DNA from: a virus
Virus record (IMG/VR): IMGVR_UViG_3300026521_000031
Location: 1-25,658 of that record
Direction: 5' to 3' (one strand)
Length of the DNA stretch: 25,658 nt
Position numbers and translations under genes: made by a program
The notes under the pieces: generated by a model
Told to the model about the DNA's origin: nothing
Databases searched by the model: none
The model's input: only the letters and a program-made list of their open reading frames with translations
Shown here: positions 1 through 7,240 of the stretch, one piece after another
Numbering within the stretch: the stretch's first letter is position 1
Layout: every line of letters begins with the position of its first letter

Positions 1-763
1 AGTAACCTCCATTACCACTAAACTCTGTCCATTCTTTAGGTTTTACAACAAATATAGGGTAACTATAAGTAAAGAATGGTGATAAATCCTTCATCTGTTC
101 GATAATAGCAATCGTAGTATCTGTAAGTTTTAACAGAGTCCTCTTCTTTTTACCTTTTGTTTTTATTGTAACTGTTTTACATAGACCAGCATTTGACTTT
201 ACAACAGCATCAATGAGATTTACACCAAGAGTTAATCCTTGTATATTATCAGGGTCTCCAAGTGCTAGTTTCTTCTTACCAATCATCATTTTCTTATTGG
301 TTCGTCTTCGTACTGAAAGCTTCTTGTATTTCTCATCAATATACTTGTTGAGTCTTGGAGCTTCACCTCTAAATACTTCAAGTTTATACTCTTGTTTTAT
401 GTAACTTAAGATACTCCTAGCAACTGTTAAGAGTGGTACACTATAAGGAGGATACTTATTGTCCCAAGATGATAGTGTGTTATTCATAATACTAGATAAT
501 ACAATGTAAGCTAAAGTCTCTTCGTTCCCTAGGTAGTCCATTACAGGTTCTCTTGTAGCAAACGCTATACCTCGTAAGCTCTTAGAGTTTAGATACTCAC
601 TAAGTTTCTCTGCTACTATAGGTATAGTCCGTTTGATTAAAACTATACCCTCATTAGTTTCACTTCCTCTACCATCTTCAGTATTCTTAAGGAATATGTT
701 TTGAGCTTTAATAGTAGCTACATCATAAGCATCTCTCTCTAGTTTCTTTTGTATCTCAATCAT
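1..763 (-). CDS. Single-subunit phage RNA polymerase, N-terminal part (cut by window edge)
   Basis: The frame is open from an ATG at 763 to the left edge, giving the first 254 residues of a longer protein. The last residues read SPFFTYSYPIFVVKPKEW followed by TEFSGNGGY, which lines up with T7 RNA polymerase SPMFQPCVVPPKPW and TGITGGGYW near T7 residue 230, at about the same distance from the start. The preceding basic, Lys-rich stretch fits the N-terminal promoter-binding domain. In T7-like phages this enzyme transcribes the middle and late genes from its own short promoters. The catalytic palm and fingers lie outside the window. A Shine-Dalgarno sequence (AGGAAAG) precedes the ATG, and the upstream gene ends 13 bases before it. 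I am confident of the family, based on this one strong motif plus the phage context. Confidence 0.9.
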   Translation of the reverse strand, partial: MIEIQKKLERDAYDVATIKAQNIFLKNTEDGRGSETNEGIVLIKRTIPIVAEKLSEYLNSKSLRGIAFATREPVMDYLGNEETLAYIVLSSIMNNTLSSWDNKYPPYSVPLLTVARSILSYIKQEYKLEVFRGEAPRLNKYIDEKYKKLSVRRRTNKKMMIGKKKLALGDPDNIQGLTLGVNLIDAVVKSNAGLCKTVTIKTKGKKKRTLLKLTDTTIAIIEQMKDLSPFFTYSYPIFVVKPKEWTEFSGNGGY

Positions 764-775
764 TATTCTTTCCTA

Positions 776-1042
776 CTATGTCTTTGTTTCAGCTCCTCTT
801 AAGGTTACCTTCATAACAGCATTCTCTTGTAACATCTTAGCTATAAAATTGGACAGTTGAGTTGTAGCTATCTTTAAGCCATCTTTAGTATTTTGTGATA
901 TATTAGACGGACCATTAGCTTGAGCTTCACCTCCACTTATAACACATTGACTAGCAAAGTTACTTATTAGTATGTTTACAACATTTGTAGCTTCTGCTAA
1001 CTCTAGGTTTGCCTGTTCTAGTTCTTTGTTATTGCTATCCAT
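776..1042 (-). CDS. Small hypothetical protein between ThyX and RNA polymerase
   Basis: This encodes an 88-residue acidic protein that I do not recognise. The first 25 residues are Glu/Ala/Leu/Asn-rich and probably helical. The middle (SGGEAQANGPSNISQNTKDG) looks like a flexible linker, and a second helix follows. There is no signal peptide or membrane segment. The start overlaps the 3' end of thyX by 8 bases and has a good ribosome site (GAAGGGAG). The gene ends 13 bases before the RNA polymerase start, so the three are almost certainly one operon. Confidence 0.75.
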   Translation of the reverse strand: MDSNNKELEQANLELAEATNVVNILISNFASQCVISGGEAQANGPSNISQNTKDGLKIATTQLSNFIAKMLQENAVMKVTLRGAETKT

Positions 1043-1736
1043 TGCTTATACTCCCTTCAAATAAAAATCGGTGGTCTTCTGGTAATTGCTTAAAGATTTC
1101 ATTAGCTAAATCTCTTATCTCCCACAGTGCTGCTTTACTAGTCCTAAGTGCTAAGAAGTTCTGTAGGCTTCTTGCATTAACAGTCCATACTAAAGAGGTC
1201 TTGTAACTTTCTGGGAGACAGTACTTAGCGGTGTCATTAGGTACTCCTTTACTCAGTAAAACCCTTAAGTTCTCAAGAGCATATATAGAAGCATTCCTTA
1301 CCTCTTCATTTTGTGTAGGTACTATATATTTTAATGCTCTTTCTTTAGCACCTACTGAAATACCAAGCATCTTCCCAGAGTGATTTAGTGATACAAAAGG
1401 TTCTTCATCTTTAAGCTCCTTCAAAGTATATCTAGTAGATTTAACACTTAAAGAAGCCATACGATGCCTTGCCAACTCTTGAAGCAAAGCTCTAGAGATA
1501 CCATCAATGTCAAAGGTATAGTTCAAATGCTCTATGGTACTAGCGTGTTTGTTTTTATTTGCTACACGGTCTATACGCTCTGTGTTACAGCCTGGCTTTA
1601 ATATAACTTCATCTACTTCAGTTCTCTCTAAATTCATAATTTCATATTTTACATCTGGTGTTGGTTTATTCCAGCACTTTCCTATGGCTTTATCAGATAC
1701 CCAAAGTGGTGTGTGGTGTAGTAATTTAACTTCCAT
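1035..1736 (-). CDS. thyX: Flavin-dependent thymidylate synthase ThyX
   Basis: ThyX methylates dUMP to dTMP using methylenetetrahydrofolate, NADPH and FAD, supplying thymidine for phage DNA synthesis. The family signature RHRxxSxNxxSxR is present at residues 90-102 as RHRMASLSVKSTR; Ser97 replaces the usual Asn. An upstream KHASTIEH (63-70) matches the conserved SHxSxxEH-like segment. The C-terminal NARSLQNFLALRTSKAALWE matches the family's folate/dUMP-binding end. The length of 233 residues is normal. The start codon shares its A with the stop (TAATG) of a 34-residue ORF that carries the Shine-Dalgarno sequence GGAGG, so the two are translationally coupled. The stop is TAG. Confidence 0.95.
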   Translation of the reverse strand: MEVKLLHHTPLWVSDKAIGKCWNKPTPDVKYEIMNLERTEVDEVILKPGCNTERIDRVANKNKHASTIEHLNYTFDIDGISRALLQELARHRMASLSVKSTRYTLKELKDEEPFVSLNHSGKMLGISVGAKERALKYIVPTQNEEVRNASIYALENLRVLLSKGVPNDTAKYCLPESYKTSLVWTVNARSLQNFLALRTSKAALWEIRDLANEIFKQLPEDHRFLFEGSISNG

Positions 1737-1840
1737 TATCGTTCCTCCAATCTCTTTATTCTTTTCTCTAGACTATAAATTGTATTACTAAAGTAATCTA
1801 TCATCTTCTTATAGTCTTTTACTAATTCCTCAAGGCTCAT
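1736..1840 (-). CDS. 34-residue coiled-coil micro-ORF coupled to thyX
   Basis: This is a short ORF starting MSLEELVKDYKK and ending YSLEKRIKRLEER. It is wholly helical in character with heptad-spaced Leu/Ile/Tyr, so a small coiled coil is likely. Its start follows a strong AGGAG site and lies one base after the stop of the upstream membrane-protein gene. Its TAA overlaps the thyX ATG. The perfect packing and the ribosome site argue that it is translated. Its function is unknown; it may act mainly to couple translation. Confidence 0.7.
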   Translation of the reverse strand: MSLEELVKDYKKMIDYFSNTIYSLEKRIKRLEER

Positions 1841-1841
1841 A

Positions 1842-2261
1842 TTACTCTATCTCCTCTTGATTAGAAATTTCTCCATCTAATATCGCTTTTATTCTTTGTT
1901 TAGCAATACTATCAGTTATACCATTCATATATACTTTTGCTGCTTTAATAGCTATATCCCTATCTTTTGCATCAGCATCCACTCTTAGAACAACATACCT
2001 AGCTTTTGGTTTTATCTTACCATCCACCCTTTTTACTTTATGTTTATTTCTTAGTTTTATAGTACTTATCTTATTGTCTCCTTTTGTATTGTCTTTTGTT
2101 TTTAAAATGCCACCTTTATTCTCTTTATGTGAACTACTTGAGATGCCCATCATTAAAAATAATGCAGCAGATAATGGTAGCAGAATACATATTCTGTGTA
2201 TTATTATATACACAATAATAGTTATTAAGAGTAAAATAAAAGCTAAAGTAAAAAATATCAT
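1842..2261 (-). CDS. Membrane-anchored hypothetical protein
   Basis: This encodes a 139-residue protein with two hydrophobic stretches at the N-terminus (about residues 3-20 and 24-40), then a Lys-rich linker (about 45-85). A mixed soluble tail follows (VVLRVDADAKDRDIAIKAAK), ending in an acidic helix. The topology suggests an inner-membrane anchor with a cytoplasmic or periplasmic domain. The start ATG overlaps the ligase stop (TAATG), with GAGGAG upstream. I do not recognise a family. Genes of this kind between phage nucleotide-metabolism genes are common and usually uncharacterised. Confidence 0.75.
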   Translation of the reverse strand: MIFFTLAFILLLITIIVYIIIHRICILLPLSAALFLMMGISSSSHKENKGGILKTKDNTKGDNKISTIKLRNKHKVKRVDGKIKPKARYVVLRVDADAKDRDIAIKAAKVYMNGITDSIAKQRIKAILDGEISNQEEIE

Positions 2262-3130
2262 TAGTCTATCTCCTCTTCATTCTTATCATCTCTAACACAG
2301 CTAAATGTTGGTTGGATATAAGAGTCATTCAGTATCTGCTCATACTCTATCTCTACTACCATCCCTATAAAGACTCTAGGTTCCAAACTTCTCTCAGCAT
2401 CACTCAAACCACTTCCAACAAACACAATACGCCCTTGACTATCTCTAAGTTCTAAACTCCCTATCATTCTACTGTATTTACCCTCGCCAGGTATAGTATT
2501 AACACATAATAAATCAGCAGTATGACGCCCTTTAAGCTTCACAGCGTGATGTACTCTCTTACCAAGGTTGTATGTGCTGTTAGGTCTAATTAACATCGCA
2601 CCTTCCCAACCTTGAGCTATCCAATGGTTTCTTATAGTCAAGGCAGTATCTAGTGTAACCTTTTGAAACACAACAGGTTCTATATCCTTAGGTAGCTTTA
2701 GGTTCTGTAAGGTTTGAAGTCTATAATGGAAGTGAGTGTTTGTTCTAAGACCACCATCAGCCCCCATCTTGATACAATCAAATACCATAATCTTAGAGAA
2801 ATACTCAAGGTCTCTAGTGTTTACTATACCTTTTGTAAAGTTTGTTCTAAGAGTTGTTAGTTTAGCAGACTTTGCTCTAGAACCTAGTTTACCATCTGAG
2901 TCATAGAGATACTCACCTATAAGCACGAAATCCTCTTCTAGGTGGCTTAGAGGCTCTCTAAACCGCTCTATATTGAACTGTTTACCTCCTGAAGTCCAGA
3001 AAGTAACATCTTTACCTCTCTTTTGAATAACTACACAATTTCCGTCATACTTTTTACTCAAATACCAAAAACCTGAAGTATCTTTAATCTTATCTTTACC
3101 AAATGTTTTTGCTTTCTGTAGTTTAATCAT
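2261..3130 (-). CDS. ATP-dependent DNA ligase, T7 gp1.3 type
   Basis: The protein seals nicks in phage DNA through a lysyl-AMP intermediate. The nucleotidyl-transferase motifs are visible in order: motif I KYDG with the adenylated Lys27, motif III-like LIGEYLYD, motif IV EGAML and motif V VKLKG, followed by an OB-fold-like C-terminus. At 289 residues it is shorter than T7 ligase (359) and has no extra domains. I chose the ATG at 3130 because an ideal AGGAGGT lies just upstream; a start 15 bases further up would leave no ribosome site. The start overlaps the end of the peptidase gene by 8 bases. Confidence 0.92.
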   Translation of the reverse strand: MIKLQKAKTFGKDKIKDTSGFWYLSKKYDGNCVVIQKRGKDVTFWTSGGKQFNIERFREPLSHLEEDFVLIGEYLYDSDGKLGSRAKSAKLTTLRTNFTKGIVNTRDLEYFSKIMVFDCIKMGADGGLRTNTHFHYRLQTLQNLKLPKDIEPVVFQKVTLDTALTIRNHWIAQGWEGAMLIRPNSTYNLGKRVHHAVKLKGRHTADLLCVNTIPGEGKYSRMIGSLELRDSQGRIVFVGSGLSDAERSLEPRVFIGMVVEIEYEQILNDSYIQPTFSCVRDDKNEEEID

Positions 3131-3971
3131 AATGTACCTCCTCATAAATGCTTAGCCTACTCTCTAAATACTCTATACGAGCCTCTAGTTCCTCTATATA
3201 CTCTTCCTCAGCTGTTGTATAACCATCATAGTAAAAGCCGTCATACCCATAATTAAAGTAGTCCTTACCGTGATAATGAGTATTACCTAAATTTACTTCT
3301 TTTAACACATTAAGAGTCTCTTCCATACAACTTAAATATAACACCTCTTTTGTAGTGTGTTCTCCATCAAAACCTACTGATAGGTTAATACAAGCTGTAT
3401 CTTCATCAGCTAAGTTACTAGCATCAGTTACACTACCCATATCTGGAGTATATCCATATTCTTCAAATATTTCAGTAAGTTTTGAGTTATCAAAGCCATA
3501 TAAAGCTATCTCTTGATTTCCATTAGGAGACCTTCTGTCCAGCCCTATATAGCAAGTAGTATCGTAATTATGAGAGCAATGTCGTAGATAGTTCGTAGAA
3601 CCTAAGCAGCCTATTTCCTCATCTAAGAAGAAACCAATGTCGTATTTATAATCTTTAGTTTCCTCCATATAAGTTATAAGCTCTAGTGCTATATATAGTC
3701 CTGCTCTGTCATCACCACCTAAACATTTAGCTTTACTATCAGAAGCTAAAGATAGTACCCTTAGAGTATCATCTAACTCTAACTTATCTAATCTTGCGTT
3801 AGATACATCATTGATCGTGTCAAGATGTACACAAAGCATTGGTTTTGGACTTCTAGTTTTAGACCATATCATATAACCCTCACCTTTGTGAGCAAAGCTT
3901 AGTATATCTTTTAAGTGAGTTACGGTCTCAGTTTGCGTCATCATTAATAACTTGTTTATTCTGTTTAACAT
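3123..3971 (-). CDS. Compact zinc-type metallopeptidase, M20/M42/M28-like
   Basis: With the start at 3971 (GAGAGGAG just upstream, directly after the previous stop) the protein has 282 residues. It shows the full residue set of di-zinc exopeptidases: HLDT (His49, Asp51), LGGDDRAG (Asp87), LDEEIG (Glu118 general base, Glu119 metal ligand), Asp145 in GLDRR and His205 in GEHTTKE. Only 60 residues separate Asp145 from His205, so the dimerisation (lid) domain typical of M20 enzymes is absent. The C-terminal 50 residues are Tyr/Gly-rich, then a Glu-rich coiled coil. It may trim peptides or a host or phage protein, or act on a non-peptide amide; the substrate cannot be read from the sequence. Confidence 0.82.
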   Translation of the reverse strand: MLNRINKLLMMTQTETVTHLKDILSFAHKGEGYMIWSKTRSPKPMLCVHLDTINDVSNARLDKLELDDTLRVLSLASDSKAKCLGGDDRAGLYIALELITYMEETKDYKYDIGFFLDEEIGCLGSTNYLRHCSHNYDTTCYIGLDRRSPNGNQEIALYGFDNSKLTEIFEEYGYTPDMGSVTDASNLADEDTACINLSVGFDGEHTTKEVLYLSCMEETLNVLKEVNLGNTHYHGKDYFNYGYDGFYYDGYTTAEEEYIEELEARIEYLESRLSIYEEVHYD

Positions 3972-3972
3972 A

Positions 3973-5133
3973 TTAGTTCTCCTCTCTATAATATTTATAG
4001 CATTCTTCATATTCATCATACCATAGTTCATCTATCTCATCTTCGTGAACATAATCCTCTATATCCTCTACATACACCATCTCGTTAGTAGAACTATACC
4101 AGTTACCTGAGATGTAACATTGGAAACAGTTCTCTATGAAGTCATATTCATCTGTGTCTTCACAATAACAAATGTCATCACAAGTTTGAGTGTACCAACC
4201 GTAGCCATCTACATACACTAATGAGTCATTGTAATAGTAGTAACAATCAAGGTCTTCTACAAAGTACACATCATCTTCATATTCATAAGTATCTGTATCC
4301 TCACAGTAGATACCTTGAGAAAACTCAGTTATAAAACCATCGTTTGAAGCACCTTCAGTTGTCTGGCATTTGTCAAGATACTCGTCGTAATCATTTGATA
4401 ACACGAAGTTACCTTTATACTTTGTCACATAGCACATAGTATCTATATAAGGAACTCCATCAGGATACTCATCAGCTATAGTCTTACTAAACAGATGGAG
4501 GCCGTCAAGTTCCTTGAATGATTTATAGCCATTTTCCTTACACCACTTTTGTAATGTAATTTTATCGTGTTCCGACTCATAGAATATTCTGTCACGAACT
4601 TTATAGATATTACCCTCACTATCTGCAAGGTTATCCCATAATAGACATCTAGCATATAGCCCTTCATAATCATCACCTATGTAGGCTATAGTTGCTCCAG
4701 CATCATAGTAGATGTCCATAAAGTGACCTTTGTTGGCCATACAGCTACCTCCGCATTCGCCCATATCATAGACGCTACTTATATCAGATGAAGTTTCTAC
4801 CACCGATGTGTCAACACAATATTGAGATTTCCAAATACTTACAAGTGTCTCTATGGCAGTTGAGTCAAATTCACTGTCAGTAAGTTCCTTGAATAACTTT
4901 CCAGGCTTTATCTTCATCTTAGAACTACTAAGATATAGGTTACCGTCAAGGTCATTGGTTATGTAATCTACATCACTTGTGTTTAGTGACTTACCAGTTT
5001 CTATAACCTCAATTACACTATTATCCCTAGCTATCGTTCGTATCTCAGCTTTTCTTAAAAACCTTTGTCCTAGCATTATTGACCCTAATCTTTTAAGAGT
5101 ATCACTTTTTATATATAATAATTTGTTACGCAT
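3973..5133 (-). CDS. Hypothetical protein with Tyr/Asp/Glu/Cys-rich repeat tail
   Basis: This encodes a 386-residue acidic protein. The N-terminal part (1-105) is ordinary. Residues 123-185 contain GECGGSCM and ARCLLW...VRDRIFYE, a segment whose type I have seen in uncharacterised phage proteins but cannot name. From about 275 to the end the composition changes to Tyr, Asp, Glu and Cys with imperfect repeats: YCEDTDTY (276) and YCEDTDEY (323), and VYFVEDLDCY and MVYVEDIEDYV. The paired Cys residues suggest small metal-binding or disulphide modules. The start has AGGAGGTG upstream. It lies directly before the metallopeptidase, so the two are probably co-translated. Confidence 0.8.
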   Translation of the reverse strand: MRNKLLYIKSDTLKRLGSIMLGQRFLRKAEIRTIARDNSVIEVIETGKSLNTSDVDYITNDLDGNLYLSSSKMKIKPGKLFKELTDSEFDSTAIETLVSIWKSQYCVDTSVVETSSDISSVYDMGECGGSCMANKGHFMDIYYDAGATIAYIGDDYEGLYARCLLWDNLADSEGNIYKVRDRIFYESEHDKITLQKWCKENGYKSFKELDGLHLFSKTIADEYPDGVPYIDTMCYVTKYKGNFVLSNDYDEYLDKCQTTEGASNDGFITEFSQGIYCEDTDTYEYEDDVYFVEDLDCYYYYNDSLVYVDGYGWYTQTCDDICYCEDTDEYDFIENCFQCYISGNWYSSTNEMVYVEDIEDYVHEDEIDELWYDEYEECYKYYREEN

Positions 5134-5413
5134 AAATCACCTCCTGATGTACATCTTTACCAGCTGGACACCACACTTCTACTATTTCTACATCTCGTGG
5201 TAGATTTATTGTATTTTTCATTTTGTTTTCCTTTAATCTTCTTTCTAATTGAGCTATTTCATTTTTTAACTCTACTATTTTACTTAAGTACATCTTCTCG
5301 TTAAGTATATGTATTACAGATACCTTAGTATCTTCTTTTACACATAAATTAACCAATTCATTCATCTCTTTATGAGTGAGATGACAGTAGCTACCCTTCT
5401 TGTAGTAACTCAT
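5126..5413 (-). CDS. Small hypothetical protein with central coiled coil
   Basis: This encodes a 95-residue protein from the ATG at 5413 (MSYYKKGSYC), preceded by GAGG; an earlier in-frame ATG lacks a ribosome site. The N-terminus is Tyr/Lys-rich. The middle (SKIVELKNEIAQLERRLKEN) is a clear coiled coil. The end (VEIVEVWCPAGKDVHQEVIY) looks like a beta hairpin. It overlaps the HTH gene upstream by 23 bases and the following gene by 8 bases. I do not recognise a family. Confidence 0.7.
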   Translation of the reverse strand: MSYYKKGSYCHLTHKEMNELVNLCVKEDTKVSVIHILNEKMYLSKIVELKNEIAQLERRLKENKMKNTINLPRDVEIVEVWCPAGKDVHQEVIYA

Positions 5414-5744
5414 TACGATGTACCTCAAGTAAATGCTCACGGTTTCTTATCCATACATTTATAACTGATATACTAACTCCAAGAGTATTAGCTATTGTTT
5501 CTTTAGATAGTAGCCCTTGTAGTATAACTCCTGTAGCACATATTTTTGCTAATGTTGATATATCTTTCTTATAGCGTCTTATAGGCATTCTATATCTCTT
5601 ACGAAGTATTGAAACTTCATTACTATTTACGCCTAGAACTGCTAATATATCTTTTTGATACATACCTTTAAGTTTCATTAAGGCATCTAATCTAACAATA
5701 GCTTCTCTAGTGCCTTTTCTTAACTCTTCTTTTAACTTTTCCAT
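5391..5744 (-). CDS. Helix-turn-helix DNA-binding protein
   Basis: This encodes a 117-residue basic protein with two helix-turn-helix-like segments: residues 29-50 (YQKDILAVLGVNSNEVSILR) and residues 79-100 (LSKETIANTLGVSISVINVW). Both fit the pattern of a recognition helix after a Gly turn. It is likely a sequence-specific regulator of the early genes. An AAAGGA site precedes the ATG. The upstream DNA carries tandem AT-rich repeats that could be its operators, which would make it autoregulated; that part is inference. Confidence 0.75.
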   Translation of the reverse strand: MEKLKEELRKGTREAIVRLDALMKLKGMYQKDILAVLGVNSNEVSILRKRYRMPIRRYKKDISTLAKICATGVILQGLLSKETIANTLGVSISVINVWIRNREHLLEVHRNELLQEG

Positions 5745-5766
5745 TGTTGTTCCTTTATATCTTATA

Positions 5767-5835
5767 GTATTACTATATTATATTACTATATTATATTACT
5801 ATAGTATATTATAATAGTAATACTATAGTATTCTA
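5767..5835. repeat. AT-rich tandem and inverted repeats upstream of the HTH gene
   Basis: On the minus strand the unit TATAGTAATATAA is repeated two to three times in tandem. It is preceded by an inverted copy (ACTATAGTATTACTAT...). The block also contains several TATAAT-like hexamers, so it may serve as both promoter and operator for the HTH gene that begins 23 bases downstream. The operator role is inferred. Confidence 0.55.
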
Positions 5836-5911
5836 TAGAGTTCTTATAGTATCTTTAAGAGTCTTTAGTTTCTCTTCTCTAACTATGGCTACTCTTAAGG
5901 TAGCTTTAAGA

Positions 5912-6253
5912 TTACAAGAATTTATTACAAAATTTAACTATTAAACATTCTAGTTTAAAACTTATTTTATTGTAATCTATTATCTTAAACCTAGTGCTAT
6001 TTGTATCTAACACTTGCCATAGATAAGGTTTAGAGAACCTATAAGGTCTCTTACGGTTATCATTACTTATAATTTGATTACCTTTAGTACCCAAATGAAC
6101 TGTATAACCTTCATTGTTTACTAAGGTAAAACCTAGTTGTAACAATTCGTTACATTTAGCGGTTGTTTTAATAGTATGTTGTGTTTGTGGTACTAACCAC
6201 CTTACATATTTAGTACGACCATTATCTTTTATTATAGTTACATTTCTACCCAT
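5912..6253 (-). CDS. Basic hypothetical early protein
   Basis: This encodes a 113-residue basic protein rich in Asn, Lys and aromatic residues, without membrane segments. I do not recognise it. GGAGG precedes the ATG, inside the end of a 29-residue ORF whose stop overlaps the start (TAATG). Small basic proteins in the left end of T7-like genomes are often host-takeover factors, but nothing in this sequence shows a target. Confidence 0.65.
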   Translation of the reverse strand: MGRNVTIIKDNGRTKYVRWLVPQTQHTIKTTAKCNELLQLGFTLVNNEGYTVHLGTKGNQIISNDNRKRPYRFSKPYLWQVLDTNSTRFKIIDYNKISFKLECLIVKFCNKFL

Positions 6254-6342
6254 TAGAAGCCTCCAAATATATAACTTATTGCTATTGTGTTACATATTGT
6301 AATTATACTTACAATTAACACATATTCTCTAATTCTTATCAT
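6253..6342 (-). CDS. 29-residue membrane micro-ORF
   Basis: The ORF reads MIRIREYVLIVSIITICNTI and continues to GGF. It has a short basic N-terminus and one transmembrane helix, probably with the N-terminus inside. It starts one base after the previous gene's stop, is preceded by AAGGTG, and its TAA overlaps the next ATG. Packing and composition support it as a real single-pass membrane peptide of unknown role. Confidence 0.6.
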   Translation of the reverse strand: MIRIREYVLIVSIITICNTIAISYIFGGF

Positions 6343-6343
6343 C

Positions 6344-6544
6344 TTATAGCACCTTATACAATTTACTTATTAACTGTTTCTCTTCAGTTGAAAAGTTTAA
6401 GTGCCTTATGATAAAATCTAAAGATATATCATCTACAACTGTTTTAAAGTCGTGTTTCCATTTGTCTTTACCATTACTACTTAAATGGCTAATGCTATCT
6501 ATAAGACTATGTAACAGTCTTATATTATTTTCTAATGTTTCCAT
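6344..6544 (-). CDS. Small hypothetical early protein
   Basis: This encodes a 66-residue, mostly helical, soluble protein without recognisable motifs. An AAAGGA ribosome site precedes the ATG. It is the first gene after the 700-base non-coding stretch and heads a run of three overlapping or abutting small genes. Its function is unknown. Confidence 0.65.
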   Translation of the reverse strand: METLENNIRLLHSLIDSISHLSSNGKDKWKHDFKTVVDDISLDFIIRHLNFSTEEKQLISKLYKVL

Positions 6545-6810
6545 TATTGTTCCTTTTGTTTTTCTTTATAATACCCTCTAAATCGCCTGTAAAGGTACTT
6601 AGAAGCACCGAAAGTATCTTAAGGGTAGTGATACCCTATAAAATACACTAAATAGACACTATAAGCCTTGTATAGACTTAAAGTATCCATTATAATATAT
6701 TCTATTATCTACTAAGATATTAACCATTTAACCTAGCACCCGTCCTAGTAGATAATACACCTGTATTCTTTACGGTAACTAGTAGGTTCGCTTTGTAAAG
6801 TGTCACTACC

Positions 6811-6850
6811 TTAAATACTATAAGAGATATTATAAAACATTATTATAATA
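6811..6850 (-). promoter_or_regulatory. Promoter-like repeat, copy 2
   Basis: The minus strand carries AATAATGTTTTATAA then CTTATAGTATTTAAGG, matching copy 1 apart from a few inserted bases. Both copies are followed downstream by ACTTTACAA. Confidence 0.35.
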
Positions 6851-7000
6851 CATTATAGTATAAAGATACATTACAAAACTTAACATATATTACATAATAT
6901 TAATTGACTTAACATCTGTTGCACTTAATCTTCAAAGCTACTAACATATACAACTTAATTATATGCCTTACCTTGTAAAGTAGAGGTTCAGAACCACTTT

Positions 7001-7040
7001 AAATCTTTAAAATACTATAACAGTTATAAAACATTATTAC
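7001..7040 (-). promoter_or_regulatory. Promoter-like repeat, copy 1
   Basis: The minus strand reads a run of T/A followed by CTGTTATAGTATTTTAAAG, an extended -10 (TGTTATAGT) without a clear -35. Much of the element recurs about 190 bases downstream. Confidence 0.4.
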
Positions 7041-7240
7041 AACTTTATTGTTTATAGTATAGTAATTAACATTATCTTTAGTTTTTAAATAACATAAGGT
7101 TATACAAATAAAATACAACTACAATATAATAACTATAACATTAATAGCCTATAAGGTAGATATATTCTATAATACCCTTAATAAGATACATAGTGAACTG
7201 GTGGCTCAGTATGTACCCTATAAAGATACTATAAAGATAC

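Larger units (their letters stand above)
6545..7240. other. Non-coding early region with promoter-like repeats
   Basis: About 700 very AT-rich bases hold no ORF with a ribosome site and no tRNA. Features visible in it are two copies of a 35-base promoter-like element (around 6811-6850 and 7001-7040), a hairpin GGTT-CAG-AACC (6984-6995) inside AAAGT/ACTTT arms, the inverted repeat GGGTA-GTGA-TACCC (6623-6636), and two minus-strand TATAGGGTA words. It is probably a leader or regulatory region for the early genes to its left. Confidence 0.6.

Noticed and set aside
213-404. Plus-strand ORF of 63 residues
   Set aside because: It lies antisense to the RNA polymerase gene, with hydrophobic, biased composition and no ribosome site.
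6648-6690. 23-residue ORF MDTLSLYKAYS in the non-coding early region
   Set aside because: It has no ribosome site and lies across promoter-like repeats.
6721-6810. GGTTCG-containing stretch looking like a tRNA T-loop
   Set aside because: No acceptor stem, anticodon arm or D arm can be built on either strand.
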